From contig NZ_JAHSTU010000003.1 in assembly GCF_019145495.1 (NCBI RefSeq), positions 558,001-622,000 on the forward strand: a stretch of 64,000 nucleotides of DNA, given 5' to 3'. The stretch is from Pseudomonas azerbaijanoccidentalis. GTDB taxonomy: Bacteria; Pseudomonadota; Gammaproteobacteria; Pseudomonadales; Pseudomonadaceae. The position numbers and the translations under genes are program-made. Positions 26,120-35,579 of the stretch are shown piece by piece (within the stretch, counting starts at the first letter, position 1; each line of letters starts with the position of its first letter). Under the pieces are notes generated by a model that saw only the letters and a program-made list of their open reading frames with translations, had not been told where the DNA came from and made no database searches.

Positions 26120-27862
26120 ATGAACGCTGCCGGGATCAAATGGGATGAGTGTTGCGATGTACTGGTGATTGGCTCCGGCGCGGGGGGCATGACCGCTGCG
26201 TTGCGCGCCCACGACCTGGGCCTGAATGCGCTGCTGATCGAGAAAAGCGGCGAGTATGGCGGCACGTCGGCGGTGTCCGGCGGCGGCATCTGGATCCCCA
26301 ACAACCACCGGATCAACGCCATCGGTGGCAGTGATTCGGCGGCTGAAGCGATTGCCTACATCCGCGCCGTGACCCATGGCGAGATCAACGACGGGCGCAT
26401 CGAGGCCTATGTCGAACATGGCCGCGAAATGGTCGAATACCTGGAACAAAACACCCGCGTGCGCTTCGAAGCGCAACCGCGTTATGCCGATTACTACCCG
26501 GAAGTCGAGGGCGGCAAACCGGGCTATCGCTCGATGGATCCACAGCCGTTTGATGCCGCTGAACTCGGCGAAGAGTTTCTGCGCATGCGTGCGCCATCTC
26601 CCGGTACCCTGATGATGGGGCGCATGGCGATGACCATGAAAGAGGCACAGGTGTTGCTGTGCCGTGGCCCTGGTTGGCTGCGCCTGACGTTGCGGGTGAT
26701 GTGGCGTTATTGGAAGGACCGAGAAGGGCGGCGCATGTCCCGCCGCGACCGCTATTTGACCCTGGGCAACGCTCTGATCGGTGCCTTGCGTTGTTCGTTG
26801 CAGGATCGTGGTAAGTCGCTGTGGCTCAACTGTGCGCTGGAAGAACTGCTGCTGGTCGGTGATCGTGTGGGTGGTGCGCGGGTCAATCGCAACGGGCGGT
26901 TGCTCAACGTCAAGGCACGCTACGGCGTGATCATTGCCGCCGGTGGTTTCGAGCGTAATCAGGCGATGCGTGAGCAGTATTTGCCGCAACCGTCCAAGGC
27001 GGATTGGAGCGCCACGCCGCCAAACAACACCGGCGACGGCATTCGCGCCGGCCAGGCCATCGGTGCGCGGACTGCGTTGATGGAACACAGCTGGTGGGCG
27101 CCGACCACTTACGTGCGCGGCGAAGAAAAACAGCGCGCATTGTTTGTCGAACGAACCTTGCCGGGTTGTGTGATGGTCAACGCGGCGGGCGAGCGTTTCG
27201 TCAACGAGGCCGCGCCCTATACCGACATCGTCTACGCGATGTACGCCAACAACCGTGAAGGTGCCGCGAGCGTGCCGTGCTGGATGGTGTTCGACGCCGA
27301 GTTTCGCCGCAAATACCCGTGCGGCGCCTTGTTGCCGGGCTATGCCCAGCGCGATTGGCAACTGCCAGAGCACCTGCGCGACTACTTCCACAAGGCGTCG
27401 AGCCTGGAAGAGCTGGCGACGAAGATCGGCGTCGACTCTGGCGGGCTGGTGCGCACCGTGCAGCGCTTCAACGGCATGGCCGTGCAGGGCGCCGACTTGG
27501 ATTTCCACAAGGGCGAGTCGCTGTTCGACCGCTACTACGGCGACCCGAACGTGCAACCCAATCCGTGCCTTGCGCCGCTACTCAAGGGGCCGTTCTACGC
27601 CGTGCGCATCGATGCCGGCGACATCGGCACCAAGGGTGGTTTGCTGACCGACGTGCATGCCCGTGTGTTGCATGAAGACGGAGAGCCAATCAATGGGCTG
27701 TACGCCATCGGCAACAGCGCCGCGTCGATGATGGGGCGTACCTATCCGGGCGCCGGTTCGACCATTGGTCCGGCCATGACCTTCGGTTACCTGGCGGCGA
27801 ATCACATCAAGCGTCAGAGCGAAACCGCTTCGGCAAAAACCTTGTTCGGGAGTGTTGAATGA
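26120..27862 (+). CDS. kstD: 3-ketosteroid delta1-dehydrogenase (KstD/TesH-like)
   Basis: A 580-residue FAD-dependent dehydrogenase of the fumarate-reductase/KstD family. Its N-terminal dinucleotide motif is VIGSGAGGMTAAL (17-29), followed by GGTSAVSGGGIWIPNN, a hallmark of ketosteroid dehydrogenases. The C-terminal motif GRTYPGAGSTIGPAMTFGYLA contains the Tyr and Gly of the KstD active site. It inserts the C1-C2 double bond into 3-keto-4-ene steroids. It is translationally coupled (ATGA) to the SDR that follows. Assignment as delta1 rather than delta4(5alpha) rests on the IWIPNN and YPGAG motifs. Confidence 0.85.
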   Translation: MNAAGIKWDECCDVLVIGSGAGGMTAALRAHDLGLNALLIEKSGEYGGTSAVSGGGIWIPNNHRINAIGGSDSAAEAIAYIRAVTHGEINDGRIEAYVEHGREMVEYLEQNTRVRFEAQPRYADYYPEVEGGKPGYRSMDPQPFDAAELGEEFLRMRAPSPGTLMMGRMAMTMKEAQVLLCRGPGWLRLTLRVMWRYWKDREGRRMSRRDRYLTLGNALIGALRCSLQDRGKSLWLNCALEELLLVGDRVGGARVNRNGRLLNVKARYGVIIAAGGFERNQAMREQYLPQPSKADWSATPPNNTGDGIRAGQAIGARTALMEHSWWAPTTYVRGEEKQRALFVERTLPGCVMVNAAGERFVNEAAPYTDIVYAMYANNREGAASVPCWMVFDAEFRRKYPCGALLPGYAQRDWQLPEHLRDYFHKASSLEELATKIGVDSGGLVRTVQRFNGMAVQGADLDFHKGESLFDRYYGDPNVQPNPCLAPLLKGPFYAVRIDAGDIGTKGGLLTDVHARVLHEDGEPINGLYAIGNSAASMMGRTYPGAGSTIGPAMTFGYLAANHIKRQSETASAKTLFGSVE

Positions 27863-28737
27863 ATCAGCCACGTCAACAAATTGCTGTCGTTACCGGCGCC
27901 AGTCGTGGGGTAGGGCGAGGCATCGCCCTGGCCTTGGGGGCGGCGGACATGACGGTGTATATCACCGGCCGCGCACCGGAGCGGGGTGGGTCGAATTTAT
28001 ACGGGCATGCCTTGAACGGTTCGCTGGAGGACACCGCTGCCGCAATCACCGCTGCCGGTGGGCGCGGTATCGCAGTGGTCTGTGATCACGCCGATGATGC
28101 GCAGGTTCAGACGCTGTTTGCCCGAATAGAAGCCGAGTGCGGGCATCTGGATTTGTTGGTGAACAACGCGGCGTTCATCCATGACCGGTTGATTGAGCCA
28201 GGGCCGTTTTGGGGCAAGCCGCTGGAGTTGGTGCGCATTCTTGACGTCGGTCTGCGCTCGGCCTACATCGCCAGTTTCTACGCGGCACCGTTGTTGCTGA
28301 AAAGTGATCAGGGGCTGATTTGCTTTACCTCTTCGTTCGGTGCCGGGTGCTACATGCACGGCCCGGCGTACGGCGCGCAGAAGGCCGGCGTCGACAAGCT
28401 GGCCGCCGACATGGCGATCGATTTCGAAGGGCACGGAGTGGCGGCGTTGTCGCTGTGGCTCGGCCCACAATTGACTGAGCGTACGAAGATTGCCGGTGAG
28501 GTCCATGGGGAGCAGTACCAGGCGTTTCTGGCCGACGCTGAAACCCCGCAGTTCAACGGGCGGATAATTCATGCGTTGCTCAATGATCCGCAGTTGATGG
28601 CGTTGTCCGGGCAGACCCTGATCACCGCCGAAATCGCACCGGCTTACGGCGTCTGCGAAGCCGAAGGGCGCCAGCCACCGTCCCACCGCGCCATGTTAGG
28701 TGACCCGCGTCAGCAGCATCCATCGCGGGTGGTCTGA
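27859..28737 (+). CDS. short-chain dehydrogenase, DHRS1-like
   Basis: A 292-residue SDR with TGASRGVGRGIALALG, NNAA, Ser in FTSSFGAG and YGAQK (catalytic Tyr-Lys). It has an insert after the cofactor fold (APERGGSNLYGHALNGSL) like the DHRS1 group. It starts in the ATGA of kstD and is thus co-translated with it. A hydroxysteroid dehydrogenase role is likely. Stereospecificity cannot be deduced. Confidence 0.75.
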   Translation: MNQPRQQIAVVTGASRGVGRGIALALGAADMTVYITGRAPERGGSNLYGHALNGSLEDTAAAITAAGGRGIAVVCDHADDAQVQTLFARIEAECGHLDLLVNNAAFIHDRLIEPGPFWGKPLELVRILDVGLRSAYIASFYAAPLLLKSDQGLICFTSSFGAGCYMHGPAYGAQKAGVDKLAADMAIDFEGHGVAALSLWLGPQLTERTKIAGEVHGEQYQAFLADAETPQFNGRIIHALLNDPQLMALSGQTLITAEIAPAYGVCEAEGRQPPSHRAMLGDPRQQHPSRVV

Positions 28738-28744
28738 AACAAGC

Positions 28745-28800
28745 AAAAGATCGCAGCCTTCGGCACCCCTGTAGGAGCTGCCGAAGGCTGCGATCTTTTT
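28745..28800. repeat. compact inverted TAGGAGCTG repeat, likely bidirectional terminator
   Basis: AAAGATCGCAGCCTTCGGCA and its complement face each other across a few bases between the convergent SDR and fadD3 genes. Confidence 0.8.
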
Positions 28801-28813
28801 TGAGGCCCCGGTC

Positions 28814-30394
28814 TTAATTGACTGGCTGCAACGCCCACTCGCGCAACACATTCTTGGTCACTTTGCCCGCCGCATTGATCGGCATCTTCTCCAACACCCG
28901 AACCCGGCGCGGCACCTTGTAGTTGGCCATCTGCTCACGGCACCAGGCAAGGAACCGCACCTGCTCGATCTCGACGCCGGGCGCGGGCAACAGGAACGCC
29001 ATCGCCACCTCACCCATGCGCTCATCGGGAATACCGATCACCGCTGCCTGGGCCACGCCCGGATAGGTCAGCAGGCACTGTTCGATCTCCGCCGGGTACA
29101 CATTGAAACCGCCGGTGATGAACATGTCCTTGAGGCGATCAGTGATGCGCAAATACCCCTGTTCATCGAGCATGCCGATGTCGCCGGTGTGCAGCCAGCC
29201 GTCGGCATCAAGAATCTCCTGGCTGGCTTCGGGGTTGTTGAGATAACCCTGCATCAGGTTGTAGCCGCGAATTTGCACTTCACCGGGAATGTTCGCCGGC
29301 TGGCTGCGACCGTTGTTGCCGACACAGCGCACTTCTACGCCAGGCATGGCCCGGCCGCTGGTATTGGCGACCAGTTCCGCGGAATCACCGGAGCGGCAGA
29401 TCGTGGCGAAACCGCAGACTTCCGTCAGGCCATACGCGGTGACGATGGTGGCGAATCCCAGTTCGTCGCGCATGCGGTGGATCATCTCCACGGGAATCGC
29501 TGCCGCCCCGGTCACTGCTACCCGCAATGAGCTCAGGTCGAATTCACTGCGTTGCGGATGGGCCAGCAACGATTGATACAGCGTCGGCGGCCCTGGCAGC
29601 ACGGTGACGCGCTCGCGCTGCACACACTCGAGTACCGCCTGCACATCGAACACTTGCTGCGGCAGGATCGTGCAGCCGCGCATCAGCGCCGCCAGCCAAC
29701 CGGCCTTGTAGCCGAACGAGTGGAAGAACGGATTGACGATCAGGTAGCGATCGCCCTCGCGCAAACCGACGATATCGCTCCAGTCGCGCACGATGCGCAG
29801 GTTCTGGCCGTGGCTGGTCATCACGCCTTTGGGTTTGCCGGTAGTGCCCGAGGTGAACAGCACGTCGGACAGGGCCTGCGGGCCAACGTTCTGTTCGCGG
29901 GTGCGCAAGGCCAGGTGCGGCACGTCGACGCCCAGATCCATAAACCGTTCCCAGGCCAGGGTGCCCGAGTTGGCGCTGCGCAAGCTGACGATGTGGCGCA
30001 GCTCAGGCAGGTCTTCCGCCGCCAGCATGCCGGGGTAGTCCGCGCCGAGGAATTCGCCGATGACAAACAGTACGCAGGTGCCACTTTCGCGCAGGATGTA
30101 GCCGGCCTCGCTGCCTTTCATCCGGGTATTGAGCGGCACCAAGGCAGCGCCGACACTTTGCAGAGCGCTGGCGGCGACGATCCATTCCCACACGTTGGGC
30201 GCCCAGATCGCCACGCGGTCCCCGACCTGTACGTCAAGGGCCAGCAGTGCGCGGGCAGCTTGGCGCCGCAGTTGGTCCAGTTGTCGATAGCTGATGACGT
30301 GACCCGCGTCCTCGATGGCCGGGCGGTCGCCGTAGGCCTGGGCAGCGTTGGCGAACAGTTGAGCGATGGTCAGTGCGGTGGCGACAGGCGGCAT
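28814..30394 (-). CDS. fadD3: HIP-CoA synthetase FadD3-like (acyl-CoA ligase)
   Basis: A 526-residue ANL-superfamily ligase. It has the P-loop FTSGTTGKPKGVMTS (about 180-194), the adenylate motif YGLTEVCG, the hinge TDRLKDMFITGGFNVYP and the catalytic Lys in INAAGKVTKN. The ATG at 30394 is chosen over one at 30418 because GGGGAGG precedes it. FadD3 activates the C/D-ring propanoate HIP to HIP-CoA, and all later Ipd steps in this cluster need that thioester. It is the second gene of an SDR-fadD3 unit. Confidence 0.85.
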   Translation of the reverse strand: MPPVATALTIAQLFANAAQAYGDRPAIEDAGHVISYRQLDQLRRQAARALLALDVQVGDRVAIWAPNVWEWIVAASALQSVGAALVPLNTRMKGSEAGYILRESGTCVLFVIGEFLGADYPGMLAAEDLPELRHIVSLRSANSGTLAWERFMDLGVDVPHLALRTREQNVGPQALSDVLFTSGTTGKPKGVMTSHGQNLRIVRDWSDIVGLREGDRYLIVNPFFHSFGYKAGWLAALMRGCTILPQQVFDVQAVLECVQRERVTVLPGPPTLYQSLLAHPQRSEFDLSSLRVAVTGAAAIPVEMIHRMRDELGFATIVTAYGLTEVCGFATICRSGDSAELVANTSGRAMPGVEVRCVGNNGRSQPANIPGEVQIRGYNLMQGYLNNPEASQEILDADGWLHTGDIGMLDEQGYLRITDRLKDMFITGGFNVYPAEIEQCLLTYPGVAQAAVIGIPDERMGEVAMAFLLPAPGVEIEQVRFLAWCREQMANYKVPRRVRVLEKMPINAAGKVTKNVLREWALQPVN

Positions 30395-30468
30395 GGGGCC
30401 TCCCCGGTTAGAAGACATTGACGAAATGAAGGGAGAGGGCCGGGCAGGGCGCCCGGCCGTATAACGAA

Positions 30469-31215
30469 TTACTGGGCGGGCGGGGCGAAACGGCGACCGG
30501 CGGAGAAGCCACCGTCCACGGCGATCATCTGGCCGCTGACAAAGGACGCTTCGTCTGAGGCCAGGAACAGTGCGACGTTGGCCACCTCTTCCGGCTGCCC
30601 GGAGCGGCTGAGCATGTGCTGGGAGGCGAAGAAAGCGTGGAACGCGTCATTGTCACGGACCATGCTGGTCATCGGCGTTTCGATCAGGCCCGGGCACAGG
30701 CCGTTGACGCGAATGTTGGCATAGCCGTAGTCGATGGCCATCGAACGGGTCAGCTGATTGATCCCGCCCTTGGACACGTTGTACGCCACGTTGCCGTCGC
30801 AGCCTTGCAGGCCGAAGATCGAACCGACGTTGATGATCGAGCCATTGCGTTGTTCAACCATCGACGCCAGCGCGTATTTGCTGGTGAGCATGCTGCCGGT
30901 CAGGTTGATGTCCATCACCCGTTGCCAGTTGGCGGTGGTGGTCTGGGTTACGCTGCCCTGGTCGGCGACGCCGGCGGCGTTGACCAGTACGTCGATGCGT
31001 CCGAAGTGGCTGATGACTTCTTGCATGACCTGCTGTACCTGCGCTTCGTCGCGCACGTCCAGGGTCATGAACAGGCCGGGAAAGTCTGCCGGTGCGCTGC
31101 CGATGTCCAGCCCGACCACTTGCGCACCTTCGGCCGCGAAACGGCGCACGCAAGCCAGACCGATCCCCGAAGCGCCGCCGGTGACCACCGCGACCTTATT
31201 CTGCAAACGAGCCAT
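30469..31215 (-). CDS. short-chain dehydrogenase upstream of fadD3
   Basis: A 248-residue SDR with TGGASGIGLAC, VNAAG, Ser in NVGSIFG, YNVSK (catalytic Tyr-Lys) and the ..SGQMIAVDGG ending of the FabG-like group. It begins the SDR-fadD3 operon, with a dyad 68 bp before its ATG. It may act on a HIP hydroxyl (the 5-OH or 1-OH of indane intermediates) or a 17-hydroxyl. Evidence beyond context is lacking. Confidence 0.75.
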   Translation of the reverse strand: MARLQNKVAVVTGGASGIGLACVRRFAAEGAQVVGLDIGSAPADFPGLFMTLDVRDEAQVQQVMQEVISHFGRIDVLVNAAGVADQGSVTQTTTANWQRVMDINLTGSMLTSKYALASMVEQRNGSIINVGSIFGLQGCDGNVAYNVSKGGINQLTRSMAIDYGYANIRVNGLCPGLIETPMTSMVRDNDAFHAFFASQHMLSRSGQPEEVANVALFLASDEASFVSGQMIAVDGGFSAGRRFAPPAQ

Positions 31216-31282
31216 AACTGCACCTCTTTATTGTTGTGGGCTAATGCTGTGGCCGAGTCTAACCGCAGACCGGGCCGGACAT

Positions 31283-31302
31283 GATCGTCCGTTGAGACTA
31301 TG
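31283..31302 (-). promoter_or_regulatory. cluster dyad 9, promoter of SDR-fadD3
   Basis: On the minus strand the site reads CATAGTCTCAACGGACGATC. TAGACT (31256-31261) lies 21 bp downstream. Confidence 0.7.
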
Positions 31303-31351
31303 GCGACAGAGCGCCTCAATCGACCTGATCGCAAATGAACGCACGTCCCCT

Positions 31352-31429
31352 GTAGGAGCTGCCGCAGGCTGCGATCTTTTGATCTTGCTTCTGAAAAATC
31401 AAAAGATCGCAGCCTGCGGCAGCTCCTAC
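31352..31429. repeat. perfect REPIN-like inverted repeat
   Basis: Facing GTAGGAGCTGCCGCAGGCTG copies with a short loop, between kshB stop and dyad 9. Confidence 0.85.
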
Positions 31430-31445
31430 AGGGGCAGGTGTAGCC

Positions 31446-32528
31446 TCAATCGGGGAATTTCAGGCGTACGCGGGCACCGGTCGGTCGGCTCTGGCAGGCC
31501 AGTGTCCAGCCGTCCGCGAGTTCTTTTGCGCTCAACACGTCGTTGCGCGCCAATTGGATTTCACCTTCCTTGACCACACACATGCACGCGCCGCAGAAAC
31601 CTTCTTCACAGGACGACGGCACATCCAGGCCGGCGGCCTTGCAACTTTGCAGCAGGGTGTCGCCGGGTTGGCAGGCAACTTCGTGTTGCTGGCCATCGAG
31701 TTCGACGATCAGCGCTTCGCACTGCGAATCCATGGCCGCCGCTCGTGCCACGGCTTCTTCGGCCAGCAGCTCGTCCGGGTCCGGTGGCGAGACGAAACGC
31801 TCGACATGAATGCGTTCGGCCGCTTCGCCCAGTGCCAGCAGCGTACGCTCCACGGTGTCCATGAACGGTCCCGGCCCGCAGATGAAGTACTCGCCGCCGG
31901 CCGACCCGCGCAGCAGATGACGGACCTGATGCTCCGTCAGGAAACCCTGCACAGAATCGAGGACGTGCACCACGTGCAGTTGATCAGGATGCGCCTTGAT
32001 CAAGCGGCACAGCTCGTCCTTGAAAATCACCGAAGCTTCATCACGGTTGGCGTAGACCAACTTGATCGGCCGCCGACTGCTGTGCAGCACCGATTTGAGA
32101 ATGGAAAACACCGGAGTGATGCCCGAACCGCCCCCGAACAGGACCAGGGGCTTTTCGGTGTCCGCCTGCGGGTCCAGGCAGAACAGCCCGGCCGGTGGCA
32201 GCACTTCCAGCCAGTCGCCGACCTGGACGTCGTTCATCCAGTTCGACACCCGGCCGCCCTCGACCCGTTTCACCGTGACCTTGGGCAGCGCGTCCGCGAG
32301 GGGCGAGCTGGCCATGGAATAGCAGCGGGTCAACAGTTTGCCGGCCAAGGGCACGCGAAAACTCAGGAACTGGCCCGGTTTGTAGCGAAAGCGCTCACGC
32401 AGATTGGGCGGTATGTCCAGCACCAGCGAGCGCGCGTCAGCGGTCTCGTCGATCACCGCGCACACTTGCAATGAGACGCTTGCCGTCGTGTGTTCGGCCG
32501 GGGTCAGGTTCTGTTGTTGCGTGCCCAT
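31446..32528 (-). CDS. kshB: 3-ketosteroid 9alpha-hydroxylase reductase component KshB
   Basis: A 360-residue class IA-type reductase. It has an FNR-like FAD domain with RCYSMASSP (68-76), an NAD domain with FGGGSGITPVFSI and CGPGPFM, and a C-terminal plant-type [2Fe-2S] ferredoxin with Cys307, Cys312, Cys315 and Cys345 (CEEGFCGACMC ... LACQS). This order is that of KshB/HmpA/PaaE reductases. It passes electrons from NADH to KshA, encoded 13 kb away. The ATG at 32528 follows CCGAGG. It is the last gene of the hsaB-tesI-hsd-kshB operon. Confidence 0.9.
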   Translation of the reverse strand: MGTQQQNLTPAEHTTASVSLQVCAVIDETADARSLVLDIPPNLRERFRYKPGQFLSFRVPLAGKLLTRCYSMASSPLADALPKVTVKRVEGGRVSNWMNDVQVGDWLEVLPPAGLFCLDPQADTEKPLVLFGGGSGITPVFSILKSVLHSSRRPIKLVYANRDEASVIFKDELCRLIKAHPDQLHVVHVLDSVQGFLTEHQVRHLLRGSAGGEYFICGPGPFMDTVERTLLALGEAAERIHVERFVSPPDPDELLAEEAVARAAAMDSQCEALIVELDGQQHEVACQPGDTLLQSCKAAGLDVPSSCEEGFCGACMCVVKEGEIQLARNDVLSAKELADGWTLACQSRPTGARVRLKFPD

Positions 32529-32541
32529 GTTCACCTCGGCC

Positions 32542-33297
32542 TCAGAGCCCGCTGATCAGTTGCGCATTGTCGACGCGGATTTCGGCACCGTTGACGAATC
32601 GCGACTCGTCGGTGGCGAGGAACAGCACCACGTTGGCAATGTCCCGCGGCGCGGCCATGCGGTTCATCGGGTCCTGGTCGAGGGCTACCTGCGGGATTGG
32701 TTGACCACCGGCCAGGGCCTGGGTCATCGGCGTGTTCACGCCATCCGGGTGCACGCTGTTGCAGCGAATGCGGTAGCCCTGCTGCTTGCAGTGCAGCGCA
32801 ATGGAACGGGTCATCGCCGCCACCGCGCCTTTGGACGCCGAGTAAGCGCAGAACATCGGCATCGCGCCCAAGGCCGCGACTGACGACATGTTGATGATCG
32901 AGCCGCCACCGGTTTCCTTCATCGCCTGGATCGCGTACTTGCAGCCGAGGAAGTAGCCGTCACCGTTGATCTTCTGCACCTTCTGCCACAGCTCCAGCGT
33001 GGTGTCTTCGATGCTGCCCAGGGCAAGGATCGCGGCGTTGTTGACCAGCACGTCGAGACGGCCGAAGTGTTCAACAGTAGTTTTCACCACGTTTTGCCAA
33101 TCGCTTTCGCTGGCAATGTCGTGGCGGATGAACAGCGCGTTGCTGCCGATCTCGGCGGCAACCTGACGGCCCGCTTCTTCGTTGAGATCGGTCAGTACCA
33201 CTTTGGCGCCTTCACGGGCCAGCAGCATTGCGTCTTCGCGACCGATGCCGCTGGCGGCGCCGGTGATGATGCAGACTTTGCCTTCTACACGTTGCAT
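32542..33297 (-). CDS. 3beta/17beta-hydroxysteroid dehydrogenase
   Basis: A 251-residue SDR closely like Comamonas testosteroni 3beta/17beta-HSD. Shared stretches include GGSIINMSSVAALG, YSASKGAVAAMTRSIAL, CKQQGY.IR.NSVHPDG and a short acidic C-terminus ending ISGL. The cofactor motif is TGAASGIGRE and the catalytic residues are Ser (MSS) and YSASK. It oxidises 3beta- and 17beta-hydroxyls to ketones with NAD+, the entry step for testosterone and 3beta-hydroxy-androstenes. Its start lies inside the 3' end of the upstream flavoprotein gene. Confidence 0.88.
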   Translation of the reverse strand: MQRVEGKVCIITGAASGIGREDAMLLAREGAKVVLTDLNEEAGRQVAAEIGSNALFIRHDIASESDWQNVVKTTVEHFGRLDVLVNNAAILALGSIEDTTLELWQKVQKINGDGYFLGCKYAIQAMKETGGGSIINMSSVAALGAMPMFCAYSASKGAVAAMTRSIALHCKQQGYRIRCNSVHPDGVNTPMTQALAGGQPIPQVALDQDPMNRMAAPRDIANVVLFLATDESRFVNGAEIRVDNAQLISGL

Positions 33298-34964
33298 TGT
33301 TGTTCTCCTGATCGTGCGGGTTGAAGTGCGACTTGGTCGGCCACATGGGCGGCAGCCCGGCGACCGGAATAAATGCAATCGGCCAGGGACAGGCCGGAGA
33401 CATACAGGTTGGACGCGACCCCGACCGCATTGCGGCCGGCGCTGTACAGGCTGTCTATTGGCTGGCCGGTGTGGTCCAGTACCCGACCGCTGTCCTCACA
33501 GACCTTCAGCCCGCCCAGGGTGATGACCGGGCAGGGGAAAAGTTTGCTGTCGAAGGACAGGTCGAGGGCGTACCACGGGCCTTGGTCGAGGTTGGCGAGC
33601 ATCGCGGCGGATTTGCCGAACTCGTCGGCGACCTCACCGCGTGCTGCTCGGGAATAGCGTTCGACACTCTGGCGCAGCAGCTCCGGCGGCAGGTTGCAGC
33701 GTTTGGCCAACCCGGCCAGGCTGTTGCTGCGCTTGGCGTTGAACAGCAGGTTGAGCAGCACCGGCAGGCGCTGGAAATTCCAGACTTTGCCGGGGCCGAC
33801 CTGACCGAGTGCTTCTCGAACCAGCGCCCGATTGAGAATCAGAATGGCGCGACCTTCCTGTTCTTCGACCATGGCGTGGCCGAGGGTCGCGCCGTAGACT
33901 TCTTCGTTGGCGTAACGCTGTCCGCGAGCATTGACGATCAGCCCGCGAGCCCAGGCCAGTGGCGGGTTGATGAAACGCCAGGCGCTGACCTTGTCCATCC
34001 GCGCCACACTGCCACCGGCGCTCTGGCCGAGGGCGATGCCGCTGCCATTGCACCCGGTAGCGCCCAGCGGCAGACCAGCCAGGTAATGCGGCGCGTGTTG
34101 GCGCACCAGATCGCGATTGAAGATGAAGCCGCCGCTGCTCAATAGCACCGCCTGTTCGGCGCGAATCAATTGGCGAATGGCGCTGGTCTGTTCGATGCGG
34201 CGCTGACGGGCGCGCAAGCGGTCGGCCAATGCCGGAGCGTACATATGAATGGCGGCAGTCCAGCGCGACAGACGCGCATGTTGTTTGGCGGCACGGCTAC
34301 CTGACGGTAGTTGCCAGGCTTCGACGCCGATGACCTTGTCGTCGAGGTCAAGCACCAGTCGCCGCACTTCGCACTGGCTGCGCAGGCGTGCGCCTTGGCG
34401 CAAGGCGCTGGCCTTGAGCGGGGCGAACAGGCTGGCTCCAGACATGCCCGGGCCTTTGGTGCGGTGGCCACGGGGCGCCGGCTTGGCGCTGGCGGCATAG
34501 GCCGGCACGGCTTCGTTGCCGGAGTAATAGAGGTAGTACTGGTCACTCGGGTACGAGGTCTTGTGCGGTGGCACGCTGGCCTCGAACGCTGCGCCTTGTC
34601 GCTCCAGCCAGGCCAGTTGCTCGCGGCTGCCGTCGCAGAAATCCTTCAAGGTTTCGAGGCTGACGGCGTCGCCGACTTCCTTGCGCAGGTAGTTGAACAT
34701 GGCGCCGCTGGTGTCTTCGTAGCCAGCCTGACGTTGATACGGCGTGCCGCCACCAGCGTACACCACGCCGCCACTGAGCGCTGTGGCGCCGCCGCCTTCG
34801 AAGCGATCCAGGGCGAGCACCGACAGACCGCGAGTGCTGGCCTCGATGGCGGCACAGGCGCCGGCACCGCCAAACCCGACGATCAGCAAGTCGCAGCGGT
34901 CATTCCATGGCAACTGGTCGGCGCTGTTCACTCGCAACGCCGTCAACCGGTTCAGGCTGTCCAT
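33285..34964 (-). CDS. tesI: 3-oxosteroid dehydrogenase, probable delta4-(5alpha) type (TesI/Kst4D-like)
   Basis: A 559-residue FAD-dependent KstD-family enzyme, clearly distinct from the one at 26120. It has the dinucleotide motif IVGFGGAGACAAIEAS (28-43), ALSGGVVYAGGGTPYQ in place of IWIPNN, and a late TLGGLKV with LYSAGRNAVGVASN. The ALSGGVVYAGGG form fits 3-oxo-5alpha-steroid delta4-dehydrogenases, which let bacteria use 5alpha-reduced steroids. It overlaps the HSD gene by 13 bases and follows hsaB closely. Assignment between delta4 and delta1 specificity is by motif only. Confidence 0.78.
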   Translation of the reverse strand: MDSLNRLTALRVNSADQLPWNDRCDLLIVGFGGAGACAAIEASTRGLSVLALDRFEGGGATALSGGVVYAGGGTPYQRQAGYEDTSGAMFNYLRKEVGDAVSLETLKDFCDGSREQLAWLERQGAAFEASVPPHKTSYPSDQYYLYYSGNEAVPAYAASAKPAPRGHRTKGPGMSGASLFAPLKASALRQGARLRSQCEVRRLVLDLDDKVIGVEAWQLPSGSRAAKQHARLSRWTAAIHMYAPALADRLRARQRRIEQTSAIRQLIRAEQAVLLSSGGFIFNRDLVRQHAPHYLAGLPLGATGCNGSGIALGQSAGGSVARMDKVSAWRFINPPLAWARGLIVNARGQRYANEEVYGATLGHAMVEEQEGRAILILNRALVREALGQVGPGKVWNFQRLPVLLNLLFNAKRSNSLAGLAKRCNLPPELLRQSVERYSRAARGEVADEFGKSAAMLANLDQGPWYALDLSFDSKLFPCPVITLGGLKVCEDSGRVLDHTGQPIDSLYSAGRNAVGVASNLYVSGLSLADCIYSGRRAAAHVADQVALQPARSGEQQCNV

Positions 34965-34973
34965 GTTTGGGCC

Positions 34974-35489
34974 TCAGCCAGCAACAGCGAGAGAAGGTGC
35001 GGGTTTGGCGGTGGTGGTGTAGCTGCCGTCGAGGTAGACCAGCGGGGTGATTTCGGCGGTGGTGTGGATCTGCAGGATGCGCCCGATGAACACGGTGTGG
35101 GTGCCGTAGCTGAAGTGGCCGTCCTGGCGGCAGAGGATCGCCGACTGTGCGTCACCCAGGTAAGGAATGCCGCCGGGGCTGGTCAGCCAGTTGCCGCGGT
35201 CGAAGCGCGCTTCGCCCTTGATCGCGCCGCTGCACAGGTTGGCCAGGTCTTGTTGTTCGACGCCGAGGATGTTGACGCAGAAGTCGGCGCCGGTCGCCAG
35301 TGCGGCGTGGGGCGAGGCGGTCTTGTTGACGCAGATCAGCAGCGATGGCGGCTCGGTGCTCAGGGAGTCGACCGCGGTGGCGGCCATGGCGAAGCGTTCG
35401 GAGCCGTTGCTGGTGCTGATAATGGTGACTGACTTGGCCAGGCGGCGCATGGCCTGGAGCATGTCGGCTTTGAGGTTGGCGTCGTTCAT
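34974..35489 (-). CDS. hsaB: flavin reductase HsaB/TesA1 of the 3-HSA hydroxylase
   Basis: A 171-residue flavin reductase-like (HpaC/NTAB-type) domain protein, with MAATAVDSLSTEPPSLLICVNKTAS and DFCVNILG, and a GTHTVFIGRI strand. It supplies reduced flavin to the HsaA oxygenase, encoded divergently about 1.1 kb away. It is first in the operon hsaB-tesI-hsd-kshB. The ATG at 35489 was chosen because the family starts about 8 residues before the MRRLAKSVTIIST strand. The ribosome site is weak. Confidence 0.85.
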   Translation of the reverse strand: MNDANLKADMLQAMRRLAKSVTIISTSNGSERFAMAATAVDSLSTEPPSLLICVNKTASPHAALATGADFCVNILGVEQQDLANLCSGAIKGEARFDRGNWLTSPGGIPYLGDAQSAILCRQDGHFSYGTHTVFIGRILQIHTTAEITPLVYLDGSYTTTAKPAPSLAVAG

Positions 35490-35552
35490 CGCACTGGGCC
35501 TTTTTTGTTGGGGTGGAGTGCGATGGATTCTTGCTCTGGCTCTGGTCTGGGG

Positions 35553-35572
35553 CATCGTCCGAGGGGACTAGG
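35553..35572 (-). promoter_or_regulatory. cluster dyad 10, promoter of hsaB-tesI-hsd-kshB
   Basis: On the minus strand the site reads CCTAGTCCCCTCGGACGATG, the copy closest to consensus. After 20 bp AAGAAT (35527-35532) follows. Confidence 0.78.
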
Positions 35573-35579
35573 CCTTGGC

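Noticed and set aside
25976..27556. A 526-codon minus-strand open frame opposite kstD
   Set aside because: Antisense shadow of a clear KstD gene; rich in His/Arg/Gln as expected from reversed GC-rich codons.
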